The position numbers were made by a program, and so were the translations under genes. Of a DNA stretch of 64,000 nt, positions 44,959 through 53,402 are shown in pieces. Below the pieces are notes generated by a model. That model was not told the origin of the DNA and did no database searches. It saw only the letters and a program-made list of their open reading frames with translations. Positions within the stretch are counted from its first letter, which is position 1. Every line of letters begins with the position of its first letter. Where the stretch lies: the NCBI RefSeq assembly GCF_000519325.1, contig NZ_KI912613.1:2341280-2405279 (forward strand). Reading direction: 5' to 3'. The stretch is from Patulibacter minatonensis DSM 18081. GTDB taxonomy: Bacteria; Actinomycetota; Thermoleophilia; Solirubrobacterales; Solirubrobacteraceae.

Positions 44959-45455
44959 TGTCCGCGCAGCGCGAGGGACGGCCGACGGCGGGGATCGTCG
45001 GGCCCGGCGAGGGGGAGCTCGGCCCCCGCACCGGCGGCCGGGCGCCGGAGGTCGAGATCAAGCTCGGCGCCGCCGACGGTCTGGGGTTCTCGATGGTCGA
45101 GTACCGCGTTCCGCCGCGGTTCAGCCCGCCGCCGGTCCTGCACCGCCAGACCCGGGAGGACACCGCCGTCTACGTCCTCGAGGGCGAGCTGCGGTACTGG
45201 CTCGGCGCCGAGGGCCGCGAGGTCGTCGCGGGGCCGGGGACGCTCGTCCGCCTGCCCGAGGGCGGCTGGAACCGGTGGGCGAACGAGCAGGACCGCGAGT
45301 GCCGGATGCTCGCCGTCTTCGCGCCCGCCGGCTTCGAGCGGTTCTTCCTCGAGGTGGGCGCGGTCGCGGCAGCGGCGCAGGGCGACCCGGACGTCCTGCA
45401 GCGGGCGATCCCGGAGCTGCGCGAGCGCTACGGCGACGAGCAGCTCGGCGACTGA
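44958..45455 (+). CDS. Cupin-domain protein
   Basis: 165 aa. FSMVEYRVPPRFSPPPVLHR and TREDTAVYVLEGELRYWLG form cupin motif 1 (the second His is replaced by Asp in REDTAVYVLEG); GPGTLVRLPEGGWNRWANEQ is motif 2 with Asn in place of the usual His. Metal binding may therefore be weakened. Translationally coupled to the secreted propeller gene by a TGATG overlap, which is odd for a cytosolic protein and suggests shared expression rather than shared location. Confidence 0.78.
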   Translation: MSAQREGRPTAGIVGPGEGELGPRTGGRAPEVEIKLGAADGLGFSMVEYRVPPRFSPPPVLHRQTREDTAVYVLEGELRYWLGAEGREVVAGPGTLVRLPEGGWNRWANEQDRECRMLAVFAPAGFERFFLEVGAVAAAAQGDPDVLQRAIPELRERYGDEQLGD

Positions 45456-45579
45456 CCGCCCGCGCGAAGCCGGTCCCGTCCCCCGGGGCCGGCCTCCGCG
45501 GTTCCGTGGACGCGCCCGACACGGTGCCGTCGGCGCGCCGCGGTCTCGAGGGACGCACCGGGCACTGGCCCTCGGGCCT

Positions 45580-45603
45580 CCGGACGGGCAGAATCCCGTC
45601 CGG
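45580..45603. promoter_or_regulatory. Inverted repeat upstream of the SARP gene
   Basis: CCGGACGGG (45580-45588) and CCCGTCCGG (45595-45603) flank CAGAAT, which resembles a -10 box. A bound dimer would cover the promoter; alternatively it terminates the upstream cupin transcript. The rest of 45456-45635 shows nothing else. Confidence 0.45.
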
Positions 45604-45635
45604 TCCGGGGGCCAGCCGCCCGGGCCGCCCCGACC

Positions 45636-48600
45636 ATGGCACCGTCCCGTCCCGAGTCCCGACCACCGTCCGTCGCAGGGCCCGTGCACTACCGCCTGCT
45701 CGGGCCGCTGACGGCCTTCCGCCCGGACGATGCGGGCGACCCGGCGCCGGTGGAGCTCGGCCCGCCGAAGCAGCGGGCCGTCCTCGCGCTCCTGCTCCTG
45801 CACCGCACGCGCGTCGTCCCGACCGACCGCCTGATCGACGCGCTCTGGGGCGACGCCGCCCCGCCGAGCGCCCTGGCGAGCCTGCAGGCCTACGTCTCCA
45901 ACCTGCGCGGCATCCTCCGGGAGCACGCGGACGCGGAGCCCGCGATCGTCCGTCGCGCCGGGGGCTACGTCGTCGACGTGCCGGCCGACCGGGTCGACCT
46001 CGCGGGCTTCATCGGTGCGGCGGAGGCCGTCCGCGACGCGCTCGAGCAGGAGCGGTGGGCGGACGCCCTGCGGCTCGCCGACGACGCGCTGGCCGGCTGG
46101 GGCGGCGAGCTCCTCGAGGACTTCCGCGACGAGCCCTGGCGGCGCGGGGAGGCCGCCGGCCTCGACGAGCTCCACACGGAGTGCCGCGAGGCCCGCATCA
46201 CGGCGCTGCTCGCCGTCCGGCGGATCGCCCCGGCCCTCGTCGCCGCGTCCGAGCTCCGCGCCGCCCACCCGCTCGGCGACGGCCCGTGCCGGCTGCAGAT
46301 GCTCGCGCTGCACCTCGCCGGACGCTCCACCGAGGCCCTCGACGCCTACCGCGAGCACGCCGCCCGGCTCGACGAGGAGCTCGGCCTGGAGCCCGGGACC
46401 GAGGTCCGCGAGCTCGAGGTCGCGATCCTCCGCCACGACCCGGCGCTCGCCACGTGGCCGCGTTCCGCGGGACCGGCCGGCGACGGCGCGGGGACGGGCA
46501 CGTCGGGCGGGCCCGGGCCGGCCGGCCCAGCACCGGGCGACCCGGCGGCGCCCGGTACGGGTTCGGCCGGTGGCACGCCGTCCGAGGCGGCGCAGGGCGA
46601 GGCCGCGCCCCGCACGCCGGCCCCGGCGACCACGCTCGTCGGCCGCGAGCACGAGCAGCGGGTCCTGCGCGACACGGTGGCGGCGGCCGCCGGCGGGGCC
46701 GCCCGGTGGCTCGTCCTCACCGGCACCGCGGGCATCGGCAAGACGCGGCTTGCCGAGGAGCTCGGCGTGCTCTCGCGCGCCGCCGGGGCCCGCGAGGTCT
46801 GGGCGCGCTGCTCCGACGAGGACGGCGCACCGGCCTGGTGGCCGATCCGCCAGATCGTCCGCGCGCTGGGCGAGGACCCCGACGCGCTGCTCGTCCCGCC
46901 GCCGGGCGCGGACACCGACGAGGCGCGCTTCGCGCTGTACGAGCGGGTCGCCCTGCTGCTCCAGAGCGCCGCCGCGGACGGCCCGCTCGCGGTGGTCGTC
47001 GACGACGTCCAGTGGGCGGACCGCACGTCCGCCCGGTGCCTCGCGCACCTCGTCGCCGCCGTCCGCGAGCTGCCGGTCGCGTTCGCCCTGACGCTCCGCA
47101 GCGACGAGGACACCGCGGGCGTCGCGTCGCTCCTGACCGCGCTGGCCCGCAGCGACCGCTACCAGCAGCTCGCCGTCGGACCGCTCGGGCCTGGGGAGGT
47201 CGCGGACCTCGCCGCGCGGATCGCCGGGGAGGCCCTGTCGGAGCAGCGGGCCGGCGAGCTCGCCGCGCACACCGGCGGCAACCCGCTGTTCGTGTCGGAG
47301 TTCGCCCGCCTGCCCGCCGCCGAGCGCGAGGGCGGCAGCGTCCCGCTCGCGGTCCGCACGGTGCTGGGGCGCCGGCTCGACGGCCTCGACCCGGAGGTCC
47401 TGACCGTCCTGCGCGCGGCCGCCGTCTCGGGCGACGTCGTCGACGTCCCGGTGCTCGTCGGCATCACCGGCCTGGACCCCGACGCCGCCGCCGACCTGCT
47501 CGACGACGCCGCCGACGAGCACGTGCTCGTGCCGACCCCCGACACCGGCGGGTACGCGTTCGCGCACGGGCTGCTGCGGCAGGAGGTCCTCGCCGGCACG
47601 CCCGAGATGCGGCGCCGGCGCCTGCACCTCCGCGCCGCCCGCACGCTCGCGGCGGGATCGGGCAGCGACCGCGTCAGCCGTCGCGCCCGGCACCTGCTCG
47701 ACGCGATGCCGCTCGCCGAGCCGGCGGAGGTCGTCGAGGCCTGCCGCGCCGCCGCACGCCTCGCCGAGGAGCGCTGGAGCTCCGAGACCGCGGCGGACTG
47801 GTGGGCCGCGGCGCTGCGGGTCCTCGACCGGCAGCCGGAGGAGGACCGCGCCGCCGGCGAGCGCGACGGCCTCGTGCTCTCACGGGTCTTCGCCCTCGCC
47901 CGCGCCGGCCGCGGGCAGTCGGTGCTCGACCTCCTCGACGAGGCCCTCTCCGACGCGGTGCGGGCCGGCAGCACCGACACCGTCGGCCGGCTGGCGGCCG
48001 CGCTCGTGCGCACCGCCGGCGCCTGGCCGTGGACCGCCTACGGCGCCGACCCGCGCAGCGTCATCGAGCGCCTGGAGGGCGTGCGGTCCGTGGTCCGGGA
48101 CGACCCCGACGCCCACGTGCGGGTCCTCGCCGCCCTCGCCGTCGGCCACTGCTACCACGACGATCCCGCCGTCCCGGAGGACCTCTCGTCGGAGGCGCTG
48201 CGGATCGCCGAGGACCTAGGTCGTCCGGAGACGCTCGCCGATGCGCTGATCGGTCGCCTCATCGCGTACTCCGGCGTGGCGGCCCACGCCGACGAGGCCG
48301 TCGCGCTGACCGCGCGGCTCGTCGCGCTCCCGCGGGAGGACGAGCGCCTGGCCCGGGTCGACGCGACCGCGATCCGGTCGGTCGTCGCGATGGCGCACTT
48401 CGCGCTCGGCGACGTCGCACTGGCCGAGCGGGTCGTGGCGGAGGGCGTCGCCGAGAGCGAGGTCCTCGGCATGCCGGTCGTCCGGGTGCAGCTGCGCTGG
48501 ATGCAGGGCACCCTGGCGGCGTGGCGCGGCGACTTCGACGTCGCCGCGCGGCAGTACGCGACGTCCGGCCGCGTCCACGCCCAGACGGACCTCTCCTACG

Positions 48601-49121
48601 CCGGCTCGGAGACCATCGCCGCCCAGGGCCTCGCGTTCGTCCGCGACCGGCTCGCGGAGATCGACCTGCGCAGCGCGGACGCGCAGGTGCGCCTCGTGAA
48701 CTTCGACCAGGTCGGCCCGCCGGAGCCCGACGCCTGGGAGGCCGCGGTGCGCGCCGCGCGCGGGGAGCGGGACCGCGCGTCGGCGGCCGCCGGGCGGTGG
48801 CTGGACCTGCAGACCTCCTGGAAGTGGATCACGATGGGCCACGTGGTCCTCGTCGCGCACGCGTGCGCCGACGTGGGCGCGACCGAGCACGCCGACCGCC
48901 TGCTCGGGCTCCTGCGGCCCTACGCGGGACTCCTCGCGTCGGCCGGCCAGGCCTGCCCGTTCGGGCCGGTGGACCTGGCGACCGGCCGCCTGCACGCCCT
49001 CCGCGGCGACGCGGCCACCGCGCGGACCCTGCTGACCGGGGCGCTCGAGCAGGCCGAGCGGACCGGCGGACGCCCGTTCGCGGAGCGCGCCCGCGCGGCC
49101 CTCGACGTGCTGCCGGGCTGA
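45636..49121 (+). CDS. AfsR/SARP-family transcriptional regulator with BTAD, AAA ATPase and TPR-like regions
   Basis: 1161 aa. Residues ~18-110: OmpR-type winged helix (VHYRLLGPLTAFRPDD, LGPPKQRAVLALLLLHRTRV, DALWGDAAPPSALASLQAYV). ~115-270: bacterial transcriptional activation domain (VDLAGFIGAAEAVRDALEQE, EELGLEPGTEVRELE). ~330-640: AAA/AfsR-type ATPase with Walker A GTAGIGKTRLAEEL near 361 and Walker B LAVVVDDVQWAD. ~680-1161: helical TPR-like repeats. Large SARPs activate secondary-metabolite or local operons in actinobacteria, binding direct repeats. The neighbouring flavin oxidase gene, with CCAAGnG repeats at an 11-bp period, is a candidate target. Confidence 0.92.
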   Translation: MAPSRPESRPPSVAGPVHYRLLGPLTAFRPDDAGDPAPVELGPPKQRAVLALLLLHRTRVVPTDRLIDALWGDAAPPSALASLQAYVSNLRGILREHADAEPAIVRRAGGYVVDVPADRVDLAGFIGAAEAVRDALEQERWADALRLADDALAGWGGELLEDFRDEPWRRGEAAGLDELHTECREARITALLAVRRIAPALVAASELRAAHPLGDGPCRLQMLALHLAGRSTEALDAYREHAARLDEELGLEPGTEVRELEVAILRHDPALATWPRSAGPAGDGAGTGTSGGPGPAGPAPGDPAAPGTGSAGGTPSEAAQGEAAPRTPAPATTLVGREHEQRVLRDTVAAAAGGAARWLVLTGTAGIGKTRLAEELGVLSRAAGAREVWARCSDEDGAPAWWPIRQIVRALGEDPDALLVPPPGADTDEARFALYERVALLLQSAAADGPLAVVVDDVQWADRTSARCLAHLVAAVRELPVAFALTLRSDEDTAGVASLLTALARSDRYQQLAVGPLGPGEVADLAARIAGEALSEQRAGELAAHTGGNPLFVSEFARLPAAEREGGSVPLAVRTVLGRRLDGLDPEVLTVLRAAAVSGDVVDVPVLVGITGLDPDAAADLLDDAADEHVLVPTPDTGGYAFAHGLLRQEVLAGTPEMRRRRLHLRAARTLAAGSGSDRVSRRARHLLDAMPLAEPAEVVEACRAAARLAEERWSSETAADWWAAALRVLDRQPEEDRAAGERDGLVLSRVFALARAGRGQSVLDLLDEALSDAVRAGSTDTVGRLAAALVRTAGAWPWTAYGADPRSVIERLEGVRSVVRDDPDAHVRVLAALAVGHCYHDDPAVPEDLSSEALRIAEDLGRPETLADALIGRLIAYSGVAAHADEAVALTARLVALPREDERLARVDATAIRSVVAMAHFALGDVALAERVVAEGVAESEVLGMPVVRVQLRWMQGTLAAWRGDFDVAARQYATSGRVHAQTDLSYAGSETIAAQGLAFVRDRLAEIDLRSADAQVRLVNFDQVGPPEPDAWEAAVRAARGERDRASAAAGRWLDLQTSWKWITMGHVVLVAHACADVGATEHADRLLGLLRPYAGLLASAGQACPFGPVDLATGRLHALRGDAATARTLLTGALEQAERTGGRPFAERARAALDVLPG

Positions 49122-49146
49122 CGTGGAGCGCGGCGACTGGCCGCCG

Positions 49147-49164
49147 CCAAGAGCCGTCCAAGCG
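49147..49164 (+). promoter_or_regulatory. SARP-box-like direct repeat before the flavin oxidase gene
   Basis: CCAAGAG (49147-49153) and CCAAGCG (49158-49164), exactly 11 bp apart, 63 bp before the start codon. The 11-bp period matches how SARP proteins contact successive major grooves. Confidence 0.45.
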
Positions 49165-49226
49165 CTCTGGCGCAAGGTCCGGTCCACGGCCACACCGGCC
49201 TCGACCCGAACCGAACGGAGCACCCC

Positions 49227-50612
49227 ATGTCGACCACCCTCCCCACCGCCCACGACGACGCTCTCCTGGCGCTGCGTCATCGCCTCGACGGCACGTTGGC
49301 GCTGGCCGGCGAGCCCGGCTACGAGCTCGCGACCCCCTGGAACGTCGCCGTCCCCATGACGCCCCGCGCCGTGGTCGCGGCGGCCGGGCCGGACGACGTC
49401 GTGGAGACCGTCCGCGCCGCGAACGAGCTCGGCCTGCGCGTCGCGGTCCAGCGCACCGGCCACGGCGCCGTCGCGACCGACGGCGACGACGTCGTCCTCG
49501 TCCACACCGGCCGCCTCGACGGCGTGCACGTCGATCCCGCCACCCGCATCGCCCGGATCGGCGCCGGTGCCGTCTGGCAGCAGGTGCTCGACGCGGCGGC
49601 CCCGCACGGCCTGGCGCCGCTCGTCGGCTCGGCCCCGCACGTCGGCGTCGCCGGCTTCCTCACCGGCGGCGGCATCGGACCGCTCGTCCGCACGTTCGGC
49701 CTGTCCTCCGACACCGTGCGGGCGTTCGACGTCGTCACCGGCGACGGCCGGCTCCTGCACGTGACGCCGGACGAGCACGCCGAGCTGTTCTGGGGCCTGC
49801 GCGGCGGCAAGGGCACGCTCGGCATCGTCTGCGCCGTCGAGCTCGACCTGCTCCCGGTCGCCGAGATCGTCGGCGGCGCGCTCTACTTCGACGGCGCCGA
49901 CGCGGCCGCGGTCCTGCACGCCTGGCGCACCTGGGCGCCGGCGCTGCCCGAGCACGCCAACACGTCCGTCGCGCTCCTCCAGCTCCCGCCGCTGCCGGGC
50001 GTCCCGCCGGTCCTCGCCGGGCGGCTGACGGTCGCCGTCCGGTTCGCGAGCGTCGAGGACGCCGGCACCTGCGAGGCGCTGCTCGCCCCGATGCGCGCGG
50101 TCGCCACCCCGATCCTCGACGCGGTCGGCCCGATCCCGCACGCGGCGATCGGCGCGGTCCACGCGGACCCGGTCGACCCGCTGCCCGGCCACGAGGACAG
50201 CAGCCTCCTGCGCGAGCTGCCGGCCGAGGCGGTCGACGCGCTCCTGGCGCTCGCGGGCCCGGCCGTCCGGTCGCCGCAGGCCGTGGTCGAGCTCCGACTG
50301 CTCGGCGGCGCCCTCGCCCGCCCGGCGGCGCACACGAGCGCGTTCTGCCACCGCGGCGCGGCGTTCACGCTGTCGGTCATCGGCGTCCTGGCGCCCGAGA
50401 TCGCCGCGATCGTCCCCGGCCACGCGGCCGAGGTCGTCGCCGCCCTGGACCCGTGGTCGACCGGCGGTCGCCTGCCGAACTTCACCGCCACCGCCGACCC
50501 CGCCCTGCTGGCCCGCTGCTACGACGAGAGCACGCTGGCCTGGCTCGGCACCCTGGCCGAGCGCCACGACCCGGCCGGCGTCCTGAAGGTGGGGCAGGTC
50601 GTGCGGGGGTGA
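49227..50612 (+). CDS. FAD-binding oxidoreductase (PCMH/berberine-bridge-enzyme type)
   Basis: 461 aa with GGAG before the ATG. FAD domain: RVAVQRTGHGAVATDGDDVV (His in TGHG is the usual 8-alpha attachment site), GAGAVWQQVLDAAAPHGLAP, VGVAGFLTGGGIGPLVRTFG, LFWGLRGGKGTLGIV. The C-terminal BBE strand STGGRLPNF is present, but the second covalent Cys of bicovalent enzymes is not evident. Such oxidases act on sugars or secondary metabolites with O2. It follows the SARP gene directly and may be under its control. Confidence 0.88.
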   Translation: MSTTLPTAHDDALLALRHRLDGTLALAGEPGYELATPWNVAVPMTPRAVVAAAGPDDVVETVRAANELGLRVAVQRTGHGAVATDGDDVVLVHTGRLDGVHVDPATRIARIGAGAVWQQVLDAAAPHGLAPLVGSAPHVGVAGFLTGGGIGPLVRTFGLSSDTVRAFDVVTGDGRLLHVTPDEHAELFWGLRGGKGTLGIVCAVELDLLPVAEIVGGALYFDGADAAAVLHAWRTWAPALPEHANTSVALLQLPPLPGVPPVLAGRLTVAVRFASVEDAGTCEALLAPMRAVATPILDAVGPIPHAAIGAVHADPVDPLPGHEDSSLLRELPAEAVDALLALAGPAVRSPQAVVELRLLGGALARPAAHTSAFCHRGAAFTLSVIGVLAPEIAAIVPGHAAEVVAALDPWSTGGRLPNFTATADPALLARCYDESTLAWLGTLAERHDPAGVLKVGQVVRG

Positions 50613-50779
50613 GGTCGGGCGGCGGTGCCGGGTGCGACCGGTCGCACCCGGCGATCCATCGGACGTCACCTTCCCGGAACGCCTCCCGACGCCCTCCCCG
50701 GCACCGCACCACCGCGTCGCCGCCCGCCCTCACGAACCTCTCACGCGCGGCCGGGCACCACTTGGCAGGATGAGCGGCG

Positions 50780-51244
50780 ATGCGCCACGTCCTCCGACGC
50801 TCGGTCCCCCTCCTCCTGACGTCGCTCGCGGTCCCGGCCGCCGGCGCGTTCACCGCGACGGCGTCGGCCCGGACGCCGGAGCCGCCCGACGCGTGCGCGC
50901 AGGCGCTGGACCGGGGCGAGCGTGAGACGTACCGGTTCAAGGACGGCCGGCGGACGTGGAGCACGGGCCGGGTCGTCGTGACGCCGACCCGCGCCGACGC
51001 GCACCGGTACTGCATCGAGGTCCGGCTCGGCGGACGGGCCGTCTTCCACCAGAGCAGCACCAAGGGCTGGGCGCGGCAGGGCGGCCGCTGGGTCGTGATC
51101 GGCGGCGACGGGGGCGGCGGCGACCTCGTCCGCAGCTACACCCGCACGGCCCAGATCCAGGCCCGCCGGCGCGTCGAGTTCCGCTACGACGTCCGCATCC
51201 AGGGGCGCTGGTACCGGGCGTCGTTCCGCGTCCAGAACCTCTAG
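50780..51244 (+). CDS. Small secreted protein of unknown function
   Basis: 154 aa. Signal peptide SVPLLLTSLAVPAAGAFTAT, cleavage near ASA-RT. The mature part has two Cys (PDACAQALDRGER, HRYCIEVRLGG) and beta-rich, basic segments (RRVEFRYDVRIQGRWYRASF). CAGGAT (50766-50771) lies 8 nt before the start. No family recognised. The tandem-repeat block starts 23 bp after its stop. Confidence 0.7.
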   Translation: MRHVLRRSVPLLLTSLAVPAAGAFTATASARTPEPPDACAQALDRGERETYRFKDGRRTWSTGRVVVTPTRADAHRYCIEVRLGGRAVFHQSSTKGWARQGGRWVVIGGDGGGGDLVRSYTRTAQIQARRRVEFRYDVRIQGRWYRASFRVQNL

Positions 51245-51266
51245 GCCGGGACCCTCCCGGCCACCG

Positions 51267-51514
51267 CCCGGGCTCGCGGTGTGGGGTGCGATTCGTCGCG
51301 CCCGGCCTTCCGAAGGACGATCGCCTCGCCCGGGCTCGCGGTGTCGGGCGCGATTCGTCGCGCCTGGCCTTCCGAAGGACGATCGCCTCGCCCGGGCTCG
51401 CGGTGTGGGGTGCGATTCGTCGCGCCTGGCCTTCCGAAGGACCATCGCCTCGCCCGGGCTCGCGGTGTGGGGTGCGATTCGTCGCGCCTGGCCTTCCGAA
51501 GGACCGTCACCCTT
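51267..51514. repeat. Four tandem copies of a 62-bp repeat
   Basis: Units begin at 51267, 51329, 51391 and 51453 with CCCGGGCTCGCGGTGT. Each contains GCGA-TTCG-TCGC (in copy 2 extended to GCGCGATTCGTCGCGC, a 6-bp stem with the stable TTCG loop) and CCTTC-C-GAAGG. Copies differ at only a few bases. The period is not a multiple of three and both strands are open through it, so it is not a coding repeat. It fills the 312-bp gap before nucS, apart from the promoter. Confidence 0.85.
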
Positions 51515-51556
51515 CCGCTCCCGGGCCTCCGCTCCCCGCCGGGTACCGTGTCGGGC

Positions 51557-52417
51557 GTGCGCCTCATCGTCGCCCGCTGCGAGGTCCGGTACTCCGGGCG
51601 CCTCGACGCCCTCCTGCCCGAGGCCCTGCGCCTCCTGATGATCAAGTCCGACGGGTCGGTGATGGTCCACGCCGACACCGGCGGGTTCAAGCCGCAGAAC
51701 TGGATGACCCCGCCGACCGTCATCGAGCTCGAGCGCGGCGGCGTGCCGGTCCCCGACGAGGTGGCCTCCGGCTATCCGGATCTCGGCGGCGTCCGCACCG
51801 TCACGGACGCCCGGGCCGCCGCGGCCGCCGTCGGGCTCGCCCCGGAGGAGCCGACGCCGGCCGAGCGGGCCGCGGCCGACCAGGCCGCCGCTGCCGCCGC
51901 CGCGGTGGTCGACGAGCCGCTGTCGAAGATCGTCGTCCGCAAGCGCGCCGGGTCGACCGAGGACCGCCTCGACATCGTGATCTCCGAGGTCGTCTCCGAC
52001 GTCTTCCACGACATGGGCGAGGCCGCGGCGCTCGAGAAGTCGGGCGTCGAGCGCGAGCTCCAGGAGCTCCTGGCCGACGCGCCGCACCACTGCGGCGAGG
52101 GCTTCCGGCTCGTCCGCCGCGAGTGGCCGACGGACATCGGGCCGGTCGACCTGATGTGCCGCGACGAGGACGACGGCTGGGTCGCCGTCGAGATCAAGCG
52201 CGTGGGCACCATCGACGCGGTCGAGCAGCTCAGCCGCTACCTCGAGCGGATGAAGGACGACCCCGGGATGGCCGACATCAAGGGCGTCCTCGCGGCGCAG
52301 TCGGTCAAGCCGCAGGCGCGGGTCCTCGCCGAGTCGCGCGGGCTGGGGTGGGTCGAGGTCGACCTCGACGTCCTCCGGGGCGACCGCGAGCCCGCCCTCA
52401 AGCTCTTCGACCTCTAG
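51557..52417 (+). CDS. nucS: Mismatch-specific endonuclease NucS (EndoMS)
   Basis: 286 aa. Starts MRLIVARCEVRYSGRLDALL in the family manner. Catalytic residues in GPVDLMCRDEDDGWVAVEIK (Asp, then Glu-x-Lys), GTIDAVEQLSRYLERM following. The N-domain contains SDGSVMVHADTGGFKPQNWM. The C-terminus LKLFDL resembles the sliding-clamp peptide. NucS provides MutS/MutL-independent mismatch repair in actinobacteria and archaea. GTG 51557 is preferred over upstream ATG/GTG codons, which lie in the tandem repeats; TACCGT (51544-51549) is 7 nt before it. Confidence 0.95.
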   Translation: MRLIVARCEVRYSGRLDALLPEALRLLMIKSDGSVMVHADTGGFKPQNWMTPPTVIELERGGVPVPDEVASGYPDLGGVRTVTDARAAAAAVGLAPEEPTPAERAAADQAAAAAAAVVDEPLSKIVVRKRAGSTEDRLDIVISEVVSDVFHDMGEAAALEKSGVERELQELLADAPHHCGEGFRLVRREWPTDIGPVDLMCRDEDDGWVAVEIKRVGTIDAVEQLSRYLERMKDDPGMADIKGVLAAQSVKPQARVLAESRGLGWVEVDLDVLRGDREPALKLFDL

Positions 52418-52432
52418 ACGGTCGACGTCACC

Positions 52433-53104
52433 GTGTCCGAGCCGCCGACCCCACCCGCGCCCGACGGCCCGGCGGAGCTCGGCTGGATCGAGGCCGCGAT
52501 CGAGGACGAGTTCCCCGGTCTGGCGCTCGTCACGGTCGAGGTCGCCTGCCGGCCGACGCGCACCGCGCCGTGGGTCGTCCACCGGCTGAAGGACCTCTCC
52601 AACCGGATCACCGGCGCCTACGCGCTGCAGGTCCGGCAGCTGACCGTCCCCGCCCTGCACCGCGCGTTCTTCCGGCAGCTGGGGCTCGACCCCGACGTCC
52701 GCCGGCCGCCGATGGAGCAGGCGATCTTCGACCGTCTCTGGACCGGGGGCTTCCCACCGGAGGGGATGCCCGGCGACGCGCTGCTCGTCGGGCTGCTGGA
52801 GACCGGGGTCGCGGTCTGGGCGATCGACGCCGCCACGGTGTCCGGGCCGCTCGGTGTGCGGGGGGCGACCGCGGGAGAGTCCGTCGGCGCGGGCGACCCG
52901 GCCCCGGCGCTGCGTCCCGGCGAGCTCGTCGTCGCCGACGCCGAGCGCCCGATCGCCCGGCTGTTCGCTCCCGTGCCGCCGCCGCACGCGCCGTCGGCCT
53001 CGACGCTGCGGGTCGTCCTCTTCGTGCTCCAGGTCCCGGGTGTGCCCGCGATGGCCGTCCAGGAGTCGCTCAGCACCTGCCGCAAGCTGCTGCGGATCGC
53101 CTGA
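52433..53104 (+). CDS. B3/B4 tRNA-binding-domain protein
   Basis: 223 aa, GTG start 16 nt after the nucS stop. AYALQVRQLTVPALHRAFFR, GGFPPEGMPGDALLVGLLET, GVAVWAIDAATVSGPLGVRG and LVVADAERPIARLFAP match the B3/B4 domain of phenylalanyl-tRNA synthetase beta subunit as found in free-standing proteins that may deacylate or bind mischarged tRNA. A Gly/Ala insertion lies at ~140-160. Likely co-transcribed with nucS; a functional link with mismatch repair is not established. Confidence 0.8.
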   Translation: MSEPPTPPAPDGPAELGWIEAAIEDEFPGLALVTVEVACRPTRTAPWVVHRLKDLSNRITGAYALQVRQLTVPALHRAFFRQLGLDPDVRRPPMEQAIFDRLWTGGFPPEGMPGDALLVGLLETGVAVWAIDAATVSGPLGVRGATAGESVGAGDPAPALRPGELVVADAERPIARLFAPVPPPHAPSASTLRVVLFVLQVPGVPAMAVQESLSTCRKLLRIA

Positions 53105-53168
53105 GGGCGCGGGAGTCCGGGATCGGGCGGCGGTCCGGCGCGGTGGTCGGGTGGGGCGTCGTCCGTGG

Positions 53169-53284
53169 GGCGGGGTCGATGGTGGTCGGTATGCGACCAG
53201 GCGTGACCGCGGTGGTCCGGGACGGGCTGCGCTGGGTCGGGGCGGGGTCGATGGTGGTCGGTATGCGACCAGGCGTGACCGCGG
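53169..53284. repeat. Tandem pair of hairpin repeats, 72-bp period
   Basis: Two identical 44-bp copies (53169-53212, 53241-53284) containing GATGGTGGTCGGTATGCGAC. GGTCG-GTATG-CGACC is the hairpin. Read in reverse, CCGACCACCATCG is shared with the 7618-7714 pair. They lie in the 298-bp gap 53105-53402, which otherwise holds only the -10 box of the next gene (TACGGT, 53390-53395). Confidence 0.8.
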
Positions 53285-53402
53285 CTCCACGCGCCCCAGA
53301 TCCGGGACGCGCCGTCCCGGTTGGACGTTTGTCACGTACGCCGTCTGGCGCGTTGCCGCTTCCCGGTCGACGTGCGCACCGGGCGGTGCTACGGTCGGTC
53401 GC

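Noticed and set aside
51267-51514. Possible CRISPR array
   Set aside because: Units are contiguous 62-bp copies with no unique spacers.
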